Below, piece after piece: positions 41,986 through 50,691 of a stretch of DNA of 64,000 bases. The notes beneath the pieces were generated by a model. The model was not told the DNA's origin and ran no database searches. It was given only the letters and a program-made list of their open reading frames with translations. The stretch is from Oceaniglobus ichthyenteri. Lineage in GTDB: Bacteria > Pseudomonadota > Alphaproteobacteria > Rhodobacterales > Rhodobacteraceae. Every line of letters begins with the position of its first letter. The first letter of the stretch is position 1. The stretch spans positions 434,001-498,000 of the forward strand of contig NZ_QAGK01000001.1 of assembly GCF_003057885.1 (NCBI RefSeq). Direction: 5' to 3'. The position numbers and the translations under genes were made by a program.

Positions 41986-42708
41986 ATGAGCGCGCCGCGC
42001 CGGATCGGGGTTTTGGGCGGCATGGGGCCCGAAGCCACAGTATTGCTGATGTCACGCCTGATTGCTGCAACCCCGGCAGACGATGACGCAGATCATATTC
42101 CGCTATCGGTCGATATGAACCCCCAGGTGCCATCGCGCATCGCCCGGCTGATCGACGGCACCGGTGATGATCCGGCACCGGTTCTGGCCGCCATGGCCCA
42201 GGGGCTGGCGCGCGCGGGTGCGCAGGCGTTGGCAATGCCCTGCAACACTGCCCATAACTACGCCGATGCAATCCGCGACGCCGTTGAAATTCCGCTGCTT
42301 GATATGGTCGATCTGTCGGTTGTTCAGGCCGCAAGCCAGGCAACCAACGACCGCATTGGCATTCTGGGCTCGCCAGCGTTGCAAATGACCGGGCTGTTTG
42401 ACCGGGTATTGGGCAAACGGGGCCTGACCGCACTCTACCCCCAAGATCAGGCCGCGATGCTGGCCGCAATCCGCGGAATCAAAAGCGGCGCACGTTCGGG
42501 AACCGCCAACAAAACGCTAAAGGCAGCGGCGCAAAATCTGGCATCCCAGGGCGCATCGGTGAATTTGATCGCCTGCACCGAATTTTCGCTGATCGCCGAT
42601 GCGGCGCATGGCACGGTTGTGGTGATCGACACACTTGATGTCTTGGTCAAAGCGATGGTCGGCTTCGCCCTGGGCACGACACCCGACAAACATCTCAAGG
42701 CAGAGTGA
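41986..42708 (+). CDS. Aspartate/glutamate racemase-family protein
   Basis: The 240-residue protein has the family opening GVLGGMGPEATV, the first catalytic Cys in AMPCNTAHNY (about residue 82) and the second in LIACTEFSLI (about residue 194). Both cysteines are present, so it is a real cofactor-independent racemase or isomerase. The pattern is closest to YgeA/RacD-type amino acid racemases. The ATG at 41986 was preferred to a TTG at 41944. It is followed 3 bases later by the FAD-dependent dehydrogenase. The substrate is unknown. Confidence 0.82.
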   Translation: MSAPRRIGVLGGMGPEATVLLMSRLIAATPADDDADHIPLSVDMNPQVPSRIARLIDGTGDDPAPVLAAMAQGLARAGAQALAMPCNTAHNYADAIRDAVEIPLLDMVDLSVVQAASQATNDRIGILGSPALQMTGLFDRVLGKRGLTALYPQDQAAMLAAIRGIKSGARSGTANKTLKAAAQNLASQGASVNLIACTEFSLIADAAHGTVVVIDTLDVLVKAMVGFALGTTPDKHLKAE

Positions 42709-42711
42709 AAC

Positions 42712-44145
42712 ATGAACAGCCCTTTCAACCCGCCCACCACAACACTGATTGAGGCCATCAAAACCGTTGTCGGCGATGGCGGATGGAAAGCCCCGAACGA
42801 CGCCGCGCGGTATTTCAGCGATCCGCGTGATCGGTTCACCGGCGCGGCCTGCCTTGTGGCCCTGCCCCGAACAACGGCGCAAGTTTCGGAAATTCTGCGG
42901 CTGTGCAGCGGTGCGGGTGCGGCTGTCATCCCCTATGGCGGCGGCACCGGCGTTGTGGCGGGCCAACTTTCCATCGACAGCGATCAGGCGGTCATCCTGT
43001 CGCTTGAGCGGATGAACAAGGTGCGCAGCATTGCGCCCGAAGACGGCGTAATGATTGCCGAGGCCGGTTGTATCCTGGAGGATATTCACAACACCGCCCA
43101 ACAGCACGGGATGATGTTTCCCCTGGGCATGGCATCCCAAGGCAGTTGCACCATTGGCGGCAACCTGGCCACCAATGCGGGCGGGATTCAGGTGGTGCGC
43201 CATGGCAATGCCCGTGATCTGTGTCTGGGGATCGAGGCGGTGCTGGCCAATGGCGATGTGATCGAAGATCTGGAACCCCTGCGCAAGGATAACACCGGCT
43301 ATAACCTGCGCCATCTGTTGATCGGCAGCGAAGGCACGCTGGGCATCATCACCGCCGCCACGCTGATCGTGAAACCGGTCGATCCTGAAACTGTCACAGC
43401 ACTTTGTGCCATCAATACACCCGCCGACGCGCTGCGCCTGTATCACCGGCTGGCCCGGTCCCTGGGCAACAGCATTTCAGGGCTGGAATTGATGAGCGAT
43501 TTTGGCATCGGTCTGGTCAGTGGGCATTTTCCCAACCTCACCCTGCCCTTTGCCAACCGCACCCCATGGTATCTGTTGGTTGAGGCCAGCGGGCGCACCG
43601 GCCTGCGCGACGATGTGGAACAGGCGTTGGCCGGTTGCATGGAAGACGATCTTCTCACCGATGCGGTTCTGGCAGAGTCCGAAGGACAGCGCGCCAACCT
43701 TTGGGCGCTGCGCGAAAACACGCCCGAGGCCAACCGCCTGACCGGCGCCATTTGCAGCAGCGACACATCGGTCGCCATTTCCAAGGTTGAGGCATTCATC
43801 GACGCCGCCAGTGCCGCCGTGAAACAGGTGCATCCCGATTTGCGGATCAACAGCTATGGGCACATTGGCGATGGCAATATCCATCACAACGTGTTTCCGC
43901 CCGAAGGCATGGAAAAACCCGCCTTTATCGCCGCAAACCCCGGCGTCATCGACGCGGTGCGCAATGCGATCAGTGAGGCGACGGTGCAATGTGGTGGGTC
44001 GATCAGTGCCGAACATGGCATTGGGCGGCTCAAGACCGATGATCTGCAACATTATGCAAGTGCGGCCAAAATGGAGGCGATGCGCGCAATCAAACGCGCA
44101 CTTGACCCAAAGGGCATCCTGAACCCCGGCGCGGTGTTGAAATAA
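42712..44145 (+). CDS. FAD-linked D-2-hydroxyacid dehydrogenase (GlcD/D-LDH type)
   Basis: The 477-residue flavoprotein has the PCMH/vanillyl-alcohol-oxidase FAD domain (IPYGGGTGVVAGQLS, about residues 75-90, and GSCTIGGNLATNAGG). A C-terminal substrate domain follows with YGHIGDGNIHHNV and AEHGIGRLK, the metal-binding histidines of D-2-hydroxyacid dehydrogenases. It should oxidise D-lactate, glycolate, D-2-hydroxyglutarate or a related acid and pass electrons to the respiratory chain. It is co-transcribed with the racemase. It converges with the D-tartrate dehydratase gene, 10 bases apart. Confidence 0.82.
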   Translation: MNSPFNPPTTTLIEAIKTVVGDGGWKAPNDAARYFSDPRDRFTGAACLVALPRTTAQVSEILRLCSGAGAAVIPYGGGTGVVAGQLSIDSDQAVILSLERMNKVRSIAPEDGVMIAEAGCILEDIHNTAQQHGMMFPLGMASQGSCTIGGNLATNAGGIQVVRHGNARDLCLGIEAVLANGDVIEDLEPLRKDNTGYNLRHLLIGSEGTLGIITAATLIVKPVDPETVTALCAINTPADALRLYHRLARSLGNSISGLELMSDFGIGLVSGHFPNLTLPFANRTPWYLLVEASGRTGLRDDVEQALAGCMEDDLLTDAVLAESEGQRANLWALRENTPEANRLTGAICSSDTSVAISKVEAFIDAASAAVKQVHPDLRINSYGHIGDGNIHHNVFPPEGMEKPAFIAANPGVIDAVRNAISEATVQCGGSISAEHGIGRLKTDDLQHYASAAKMEAMRAIKRALDPKGILNPGAVLK

Positions 44146-44155
44146 CCGCGCCCGA

Positions 44156-45322
44156 TTATTCCGCCATATCTTTCATCACCCGGTAAAGGGCCGATTTCGC
44201 CTCAAACCCCACACCGGGAATTTGCGGCAGCCCGATCCGGCCATTTTCAACCGCCGTATCATCGGCAAATCCGCCAAAGGGTTGAAACACATCAGGATAA
44301 CTTTCATTGCCGCCCAGATGCAAACCGGCGGCGATGTTCAGTGACATTTGATGCCCGCCATGGGGCACCACCCGCCGGGTGGACCACCCCAAATCGGCCA
44401 TCACATCCAACGTGCGCAGATATTCAACCAGCCCATAGGACAGCGCACAATCAAATTGCAGCCAATCGCGATCAGGGCGCATTCCGCCATATCGCAGCAG
44501 ATTGCGCGCGTCTTGGTGGGAAAACAAGTTTTCGCCCGTGGCCATGGGGGCGGCGTAATGCGCACCCAATTCCGCCTGCAACGCATAATCCAACGGATCG
44601 CCCGCCTCTTCATACCACAGCAGGCCATACGGCTCTAACGCTTTGGCATAGGCAATCGCGGTGGGCAGATCGAACCGCCCGTTGGCATCCACGGCCAGAT
44701 GCGCGCCATCGCCCACCACATCAATCACCGCTTCGATCCGCGCGATGTCTTCGGCCAGAGACGCGCCGCCGATTTTCATCTTTACGTCGGCATATCCCAA
44801 ATCAAGATATCCACGCATTTCATCCTGAAGCCGCGAATGATCCTTGCCGGGGTAATAATATCCCCCCGCCGCATAAACCCACACCGTTTCATCGGCCACG
44901 CCGCCGCGATACCGGTCGGCCAACAGCCGCCACAGCGGCACGCCGGCAATCTTTGCCACGGCATCCCAGATTGCCATGTCGATCGTGCCCACCGCGACCG
45001 AGCGTTCGCCATGCCCGCCCGGCTTTTCGTTGCGCATCATCGCATCCCAAATCGCAAACGGGTCAAGGTTATCGCCCGCTTCGTTGATCAGGGTATCGGG
45101 ATCAGCCTCGGCAATGCGGTCAAAAAACCGCTCGCGCATCAGCGCGCCCTGCCCGTACCGCCCGTTGGAATTAAAGCCATAGCCGATCACCGGTTTGCCA
45201 TCGCGGATCACATCCGTGATCACCGCCACCACCGAACAGGTCATTTTCGAAAAATCGATATAGGCATTGGCCATGGGCGAGGCGATGGAAACGGTCTTTT
45301 CGCGGATTTCAACGATTTTCAT
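44156..45322 (-). CDS. tarD: D(-)-tartrate dehydratase (enolase superfamily)
   Basis: The 388-residue enzyme matches the Bradyrhizobium TarD pattern closely: NAYIDFSKMT, GYGFNSNGRYGQGAL, NEKPGGHGERSVAVGT, the acid/base Lys in YADVKMKIGG (about residue 183), the metal ligands in LAVDANGRF and LLWYEEAGDPLDYA, and the His in VVPHGGHQMSLN. It dehydrates D-tartrate to oxaloacetate in the cytoplasm. GAGGCGAGACC precedes the ATG. It is the last gene of the tartrate cluster, 9 bases after the tartrate dehydrogenase stop. The assignment is among the most specific in the window. Confidence 0.9.
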   Translation of the reverse strand: MKIVEIREKTVSIASPMANAYIDFSKMTCSVVAVITDVIRDGKPVIGYGFNSNGRYGQGALMRERFFDRIAEADPDTLINEAGDNLDPFAIWDAMMRNEKPGGHGERSVAVGTIDMAIWDAVAKIAGVPLWRLLADRYRGGVADETVWVYAAGGYYYPGKDHSRLQDEMRGYLDLGYADVKMKIGGASLAEDIARIEAVIDVVGDGAHLAVDANGRFDLPTAIAYAKALEPYGLLWYEEAGDPLDYALQAELGAHYAAPMATGENLFSHQDARNLLRYGGMRPDRDWLQFDCALSYGLVEYLRTLDVMADLGWSTRRVVPHGGHQMSLNIAAGLHLGGNESYPDVFQPFGGFADDTAVENGRIGLPQIPGVGFEAKSALYRVMKDMAE

Positions 45323-45331
45323 GGTCTCGCC

Positions 45332-46402
45332 TCACTCCAACGCATCGGCAATGGCGCGCCCACAGGTTTCGGTATCGGCCTGCCCGCCCAGATCGGCAGT
45401 GCGCAAGGCGGGATCGGTCAGCACCTTTTCAATCGCGGTTACAATTGCCGCTCCCGCCTTTGGGTGGCCCAGATGATCCAACATCATCGCCCCGGCCCAG
45501 ATTTGCCCGATGGGATTGGCCACGCCTTTGCCCGCTATATCAGGGGCCGATCCATGCACCGGTTCAAACAGCGATGGAAACGTGCGATCCGGGTTGATGT
45601 TGCCCGAGGGCGCAATGCCGATTGTGCCGGTGCAGGCCGGGCCAAGATCAGACAAGATATCGCCAAACAGGTTTGACGCGACCACCACATCAAACCGATC
45701 CGGATGCAAAACGAACAGCGCCACCAGAATATCAATATGGTATTTATCGACGGTAATATCGGGATAGGATTTCGCCATTTCCGCCACCCGTTCATCCCAA
45801 TAGGGCATGGTGATCGAAATCCCGTTCGATTTGGTGGCCGAGGTCAGTTTGCCACCGCGTTTTTGTGCCAGATCAAAGGCATAGCGTAGGATGCGATCAA
45901 CGCCTGTGCGGGTCATCACAGTTTCCTGCATGACCATTTCACGCTCGGTGCCTTCAAACATCCGCCCGCCGATGGATGAATATTCGCCTTCGGTATTTTC
46001 GCGCACGATATACATATCAATGTCACCCGGCCCCCGCCCGGCCAAGGGCGACGTGACACCGGGCATCAACCGCGCCGGGCGCAGGTTTACATATTGGTCA
46101 AACTCACGGCGGAACAACAAAAGCGACCCCCAGAGTGACACGTGATCTGGCACCGTTTCGGGCCACCCCACCGCGCCAAAGAAAATGGCGTCATGGCCGC
46201 CGATCTGCTGTTTCCAATCCTCGGGCATCATCCGCCCATGGCGTTTGTAATAGTCGCAGTTGGCGAAATCGAACGTGTCGTATTCCAGCGCCACGTTATA
46301 TTTCGCAGCGGCCGCATTTAGAACGCGCAGCCCTTCGGGCACGGTTTCAACGCCGATGCCATCGCCGGCAATAACCGCGATGCGGTGCGGTGTGTCTGTC
46401 AT
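45332..46402 (-). CDS. ttuC: Tartrate dehydrogenase / D-malate decarboxylase (isocitrate-type)
   Basis: The 356-residue NAD-dependent beta-decarboxylating dehydrogenase has IAVIAGDGIGVETVPEGLRVL at the N-terminus, the substrate loop VRENTEGEYSSIGGR (about residue 136), and the metal Asp residues in VVASNLFGDILSDLG. This is the tartrate dehydrogenase/isocitrate-type pattern of TtuC and DmlA. It handles L-tartrate, meso-tartrate or D-malate. The ATG at 46402 has AAGGAG upstream; an extension to 46510 lacks one. It sits between the transporter and the dehydratase of the same operon. Confidence 0.85.
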   Translation of the reverse strand: MTDTPHRIAVIAGDGIGVETVPEGLRVLNAAAAKYNVALEYDTFDFANCDYYKRHGRMMPEDWKQQIGGHDAIFFGAVGWPETVPDHVSLWGSLLLFRREFDQYVNLRPARLMPGVTSPLAGRGPGDIDMYIVRENTEGEYSSIGGRMFEGTEREMVMQETVMTRTGVDRILRYAFDLAQKRGGKLTSATKSNGISITMPYWDERVAEMAKSYPDITVDKYHIDILVALFVLHPDRFDVVVASNLFGDILSDLGPACTGTIGIAPSGNINPDRTFPSLFEPVHGSAPDIAGKGVANPIGQIWAGAMMLDHLGHPKAGAAIVTAIEKVLTDPALRTADLGGQADTETCGRAIADALE

Positions 46403-46452
46403 GGTGGTCACTCCTTCACCCGGATCGCCGCGCCGATCCGGGAACATTGAGA

Positions 46453-48486
46453 TTAAATCAAGGCCCCACTGGGGATCCGCAAAAGCAGAACATCGTTCAT
46501 GATCCACCAAAACGCGCCAACGGTGACAACGGCAATGATACCCCGCACCAACAGGGTTTTGGTGGACACTGAATCATGTTCAGCGACAAAGGCCATGGCG
46601 ATAAATGCAACCAGGCTGGTGGTGGCAAAGCCCAAGATCGGGATGATCGCCACCCAAAGACCCAAGGTCACCACAGCCAACCCTCGCCGCCCCCAGGATG
46701 CGCCGGGGGCATCGGGCGATTTTGCCGGGCGGCCCCGCCCCAAAAGCCCCAGCAGGATAAGCAAGCCGCATAACCCCGCAAGAGCAAGCGCAATCGCCGT
46801 GGGAAAAACCGAACCCATCGCCGACATGCCGCGTGCCTCGCGAAACATCACCATCGCGATCACTACCAAAATGGCGGCAACAATAATGCCGGGCCAATCA
46901 TGGCTGCTGGCGCGCGTCGCGGTTTTATCCGATCCGGCCTTGATATTCACCGGATGACCATCGGCCTGTGCGGCGACCGCGCCCAGGGGCCGTTTGCCCC
47001 GCTGCCGGGCGCGCCATTCGGCATAAAACGGATAGGCCAGCGTGACCAGGGCGGCGATGATAATGCCAATGCTGATCGGTCGACCAAAAAACATCCCGCC
47101 CAGATTGTTCGTCGCATTGCCAATCAGATAGGTCTGCACAAACCCCTGTTCGGCAATCGCGCCCAAAACAATGCCCAAGACGATGGGCGAGGCATCAAAC
47201 CCATAGCGCCCCAAAACCCACGAAATCACTCCAAGGCCCACCATGATCTGTGCATCTTGCAGGTTGGAATGAATCGCAAACGATCCGATCACCGTCAGCA
47301 AGGCCACCGTGGGCACCAACATGGATTTCGGGATCGCCACGACCGATTTATACGCATACCGCCCAATCAATAGCCCGACGGGCAGCATGATCGCCGTGGC
47401 AATCAACAGGCCAAAGATGAACGTGTAAACCACGTCGCCTTCGGAGGAAAACAGGGTCGGCCCAATCTTGATCCCCTGCACCAACAGCGCGCCAAGGATG
47501 ATTGCATCGGGCGGCGTGCCGGGAATGCCCAGAACCAGCGTAGGGATAAATCCGCCGCCCACGGTGGCATTGTTGGCCGCCTCGGTCGCGATTATGCCGC
47601 CCGGTTCGCCCTTGCCAAATTCGGAGGATCGGGGCGAAGAGCGGCGCGCCTCGGAATAGCTGACCAGCCCGGCGATTGACCCGCCCGCACCGGGCAGAAT
47701 ACCGATCACCGTGCCGATCACCGACGAGCGCACAACGTTAAACTTATCGCGCCATGCAATGCGCCCCGCCTCGCGCAGGCGCATCCCTTCGTGGCCGTGT
47801 TCGATGCGCAAATGCGGATCGCGGGTGGCCACCAGATCAATGATCACCGGAATACAGTATAACCCGATCAGGGCTGAAACGATGTCAATCCCACCCAGAA
47901 ACGCCTGAAACCCGCCGGTAAAGCGCACATCGCCGCCGACCACGGCGACCCCGACCATGGATAACAACAGCCCGATACAGGCCCCGATCAACCCTTTCAG
48001 CGTGTTGCCAACCGAAAGCGCCGAAATCAGGGTCAGCCCGAACAGCGCCAGCCAGAAATATTCGGGCGGGCCAAATGCCAATGCGACACTGGCCAAAGGC
48101 GGTGCCAGAAACAACAGGCTGAGCCCGCCAATAAGGCCGCCCACGACCGATGCCAATGTGGCCAGCGTCACGGCCAAGCCGCCATCGCCGCGCCGGGCCA
48201 TGGGAAAGCCATCAAATGTGGTGGCGATCGACGACGGCGTGCCCGGTGTGTTCACCAGGATCGCCGCGAATGCCCCACCATAGATTGCGCCGGTGTAAAT
48301 CGCCCCCAGCGCAATCAGACCCCCGGCGGGGTCCATTGTGAATGTGAAGGGAACCAGCACGGCAACCGCCATTGTCGCCGAAAGCCCCGGCAAGGCGCCC
48401 ACCACCGTGCCGAACACCACGCCAACAACGGCCAGCATCAGGTTGAACGGGGTCAGCGCATTCAGGAAATAACCGAGCAGGTCCAT
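46453..48486 (-). CDS. TctA-TctB fusion permease (tripartite tricarboxylate transporter)
   Basis: The 677-residue protein has an N-terminal TctA large permease (residues 1 to about 495, with GALPGLSATMAVAVLVPFTF, AILVNTPGTPSS and LVLGIPGTPPDAI). A hydrophilic linker spans about 496-525, and a C-terminal TctB/DUF1468 domain with four helices (WPGIIVAAILVVIAMVMF to the end) completes it. In most TTT systems these are separate genes. It pairs with the TctC gene 12 bases upstream. ATG 48486 and GTG 48489 are both possible starts. It should take up tartrate or a related acid with sodium or protons (inference from neighbours). Confidence 0.85.
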   Translation of the reverse strand: MDLLGYFLNALTPFNLMLAVVGVVFGTVVGALPGLSATMAVAVLVPFTFTMDPAGGLIALGAIYTGAIYGGAFAAILVNTPGTPSSIATTFDGFPMARRGDGGLAVTLATLASVVGGLIGGLSLLFLAPPLASVALAFGPPEYFWLALFGLTLISALSVGNTLKGLIGACIGLLLSMVGVAVVGGDVRFTGGFQAFLGGIDIVSALIGLYCIPVIIDLVATRDPHLRIEHGHEGMRLREAGRIAWRDKFNVVRSSVIGTVIGILPGAGGSIAGLVSYSEARRSSPRSSEFGKGEPGGIIATEAANNATVGGGFIPTLVLGIPGTPPDAIILGALLVQGIKIGPTLFSSEGDVVYTFIFGLLIATAIMLPVGLLIGRYAYKSVVAIPKSMLVPTVALLTVIGSFAIHSNLQDAQIMVGLGVISWVLGRYGFDASPIVLGIVLGAIAEQGFVQTYLIGNATNNLGGMFFGRPISIGIIIAALVTLAYPFYAEWRARQRGKRPLGAVAAQADGHPVNIKAGSDKTATRASSHDWPGIIVAAILVVIAMVMFREARGMSAMGSVFPTAIALALAGLCGLLILLGLLGRGRPAKSPDAPGASWGRRGLAVVTLGLWVAIIPILGFATTSLVAFIAMAFVAEHDSVSTKTLLVRGIIAVVTVGAFWWIMNDVLLLRIPSGALI

Positions 48487-48498
48487 CACTGTTGCCTG

Positions 48499-49464
48499 TT
48501 ACTGACCGATGCCAAGAACTTTGGCCGCGTCTTCATAGGCTGCCTTCCGTTTTGTCATGAATTCATCCATTTTGTCATAGGTGATATCGGTCAAAACAAA
48601 GGCTGCATCTTCCATTTTTTTGCGGAAATCGGGGTTTTGATTGATTTCTTCGATGATGTCCGAAACCTGTGCGCGCACCTCTTCGGACGTCGAGGCCGGA
48701 ACGCCAACACCGCGATAGGCGCCACTTACCAGGTCATATCCCAGCTCTTTGAATGTCGGAACGTCGGGAAATGCCGGCATCCGTTCTTCGGTGGCCACGG
48801 CCAACATCCGCACCTGATCGCCCTGCGAGGCCTGAACGGTGGAATACCCCCAATAGCCCACGGTCTGCCCACCCAAAAGTGCGGGCGTGGCGGTGCCGGT
48901 GCCCGAGAACGGAATATAGGTGGTTTGGATCCCTGCAAGATCATCAAACGTGACCTGCGCCACATGGTTGGCCGAATTCACCGCCGAGCCGGCAAAGGTG
49001 GTCATGCCCGGATTGGCCTTGGCGTATTCCACGAGGTCAGCCAGGGTTTTATGGGGGCTGTCCTGGGCCACAAGAAGGGCGTCGGGCGTGTAATGAAACA
49101 TATGCACCGGCACCAGATCATCGGTTTTATAACCAACTTCGCTGGCCATCGGTTGCAGGATGATATGGGGCAGGTTCACACCCATGATGGTGTATCCATC
49201 GCCCGCGATTCCGTTCAGTTGCGACCATGCCTGCGCGCCGCCACCGCCCGGCTGATATTGGATCACAACATCCTGACCGGTCACATCGGCCCAATGGGCC
49301 TGTTGAAACCGCGCCGAAATGTCAGATTCTCCACCCGCGTTGAACGGAATGATATAGGTCATCGCCTTTGTCGGAAAGCCATCGCCAGACTGCGCAACGG
49401 CAGGCAGCGCCGTGGTCATGGCCAGCGTCGCCGCGGCCAAAAGTGTTTTGGTGAAAAGTTTCAT
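48499..49464 (-). CDS. TctC-type periplasmic solute-binding protein
   Basis: The 321-residue protein has a signal peptide (MKLFTKTLLAAATLAMTTAL, cleavage near AVAQS). The Bug/TctC fold follows with TYIIPFNAGGESDISARF, VIQYQPGGGGAQAWSQL and DVPTFKELGYDLVSGAYRG. GGGAGGAAATC is a strong ribosome site. The open frame extends far upstream to 49920, but that part is not coding. It is the first gene of the tartrate operon and is divergent from gltI. The ligand is probably tartrate, inferred from the enzymes downstream. Confidence 0.86.
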   Translation of the reverse strand: MKLFTKTLLAAATLAMTTALPAVAQSGDGFPTKAMTYIIPFNAGGESDISARFQQAHWADVTGQDVVIQYQPGGGGAQAWSQLNGIAGDGYTIMGVNLPHIILQPMASEVGYKTDDLVPVHMFHYTPDALLVAQDSPHKTLADLVEYAKANPGMTTFAGSAVNSANHVAQVTFDDLAGIQTTYIPFSGTGTATPALLGGQTVGYWGYSTVQASQGDQVRMLAVATEERMPAFPDVPTFKELGYDLVSGAYRGVGVPASTSEEVRAQVSDIIEEINQNPDFRKKMEDAAFVLTDITYDKMDEFMTKRKAAYEDAAKVLGIGQ

Positions 49465-49674
49465 GATTTCCTCCCAGAATTCATAGACTTGCAAGTTCGA
49501 CTCAACATGCTGGCAAAAGTTAAACAGAAACCCGCGCCCCGGTCTAGGGTGATGACAGACCCAATACCGGATCTGTCCGGGCGGGTTGAACACTCCCGAC
49601 CCAAGATCAAGAGCGCGCCCTTGCGCAACCTCATCAATTCGTTCAACATAAATTGACCATCCCAGAAAGATGGA

Positions 49675-49688
49675 ATCGCAACTGCGAT
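49675..49688. promoter_or_regulatory. Short palindrome upstream of gltI
   Basis: A perfect ATCGCA-AC-TGCGAT inverted repeat lies 53 bases before the gltI ATG in the 276-base region shared with the divergent tctC gene. It could be an operator. It is short, so chance occurrence is possible. Confidence 0.3.
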
Positions 49689-49740
49689 GAATTGGCCCCG
49701 AAAAAGCCAAATAAAACAAAACACTACAAGGGAGAACACC

Positions 49741-50616
49741 ATGGAGATCGGAAGAAAATTTGCGGCGATTGCGGTCGCGGCAAGCTTGGGAATGGGCGGC
49801 GCGCTGTCTGCATCCGCACAGGATTTGACCGGCACCCTGAAAAAGATTTCCGATAACGGTGAGATCGTGATCGGCCACCGCGAATCCTCGGTGCCTTTGT
49901 CGTATCTTGATGAAAATCAACAGCCGGTGGGCTATACAATCGATATCTGCTCGCGGATTGTCGATGAAATTTCGGCCGAACTGGGCAAGGAAATTTCAAT
50001 CCGGTATGTCCCGATCAACCCGAAAACGCGGATTCCGCTGTTGGCCAACGGCACGATCAACATGGAATGCGGATCAACCACCAACACACTGACCCGTCAG
50101 CAGCAGGTCGAATATCTGCCGCCAACCTTCATCACCGGCACAAAGATTCTGACGAAAAAAGACAGCGGCATCAATTCGATTGATGACCTGGGCGGCAAGG
50201 TGATCGGCCTTGCACCGGGCACAACAAATGACCGCGTGATCCGGGAAGAGGCGGAAAAGCGCGGCCTTGATGTTGATTTCCTGGTCGTAAATGACCACGC
50301 CGAAGGCATGCTGGCGTTGGATACCGGGCGCGCTGATGCCTATTCAACCGATCACATCCTGTTGTTCGGTCTGATCGAGACATCGAAAAACCCCGATGAT
50401 TTTGCCGTGGTCGGCGATTTCCTGTCCTATGATCCCTATGCGATCATGGTGCCGCGTGATGACAGCGCGTTCGAACTGGTCGGGAAACGGGCGCTCGCCA
50501 ACTTGTTCCGTTCCGGTGAGATCAACGAGATCTATGGCAAATGGTTCGATCCCATGGGCATCGAACAGACCCCGCTTCTGAAAGCATCGTTTCAGCTTGC
50601 AACTCTGCCGGAATAA
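49741..50616 (+). CDS. gltI: Glutamate/aspartate-type ABC transporter binding protein (GltI)
   Basis: The 291-residue periplasmic protein has a signal peptide (residues 1 to about 27, cleavage after ASA in SASAQDL). The GltI pattern is clear: VIGHRESSVPLSYLDENQQPVG, PINPKTRIPLLANGTINMECGSTTN and DHAEGMLALDTGRADAY. These blocks bind L-glutamate or L-aspartate in E. coli. GGGAGAACACC precedes the ATG; the frame continues to 49687 without a site. It is the first gene of gltIJKL and is followed by a strong hairpin. Confidence 0.88.
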   Translation: MEIGRKFAAIAVAASLGMGGALSASAQDLTGTLKKISDNGEIVIGHRESSVPLSYLDENQQPVGYTIDICSRIVDEISAELGKEISIRYVPINPKTRIPLLANGTINMECGSTTNTLTRQQQVEYLPPTFITGTKILTKKDSGINSIDDLGGKVIGLAPGTTNDRVIREEAEKRGLDVDFLVVNDHAEGMLALDTGRADAYSTDHILLFGLIETSKNPDDFAVVGDFLSYDPYAIMVPRDDSAFELVGKRALANLFRSGEINEIYGKWFDPMGIEQTPLLKASFQLATLPE

Positions 50617-50636
50617 TCCGCAACAGAGTGATGACA

Positions 50637-50669
50637 GGCCGGACAGGGCACCCCCCTGCCCGGCCTTTT
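50637..50669 (+). terminator. Attenuator-like hairpin between gltI and gltJ
   Basis: A 12-base arm pair (GGCCGGACAGGG with CCCTGCCCGGCC, CACCCC loop, one mismatch) is followed by TTTT. It starts 20 bases after the gltI stop and ends 23 bases before gltJ. It should terminate part of the transcripts and protect gltI mRNA. Confidence 0.65.
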
Positions 50670-50691
50670 CCAACAACAGCGGGGGTTGGCG

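Noticed and set aside
41438-41989. Several open frames on both strands in the interval between dctP and the racemase
   Set aside because: No ribosome sites, no recognisable domains and no consistent coding bias. One minus-strand frame (LEKLGAVLAKRIGD region) looks protein-like in composition but could not be linked to a family, so it is left as a possible decayed gene only.
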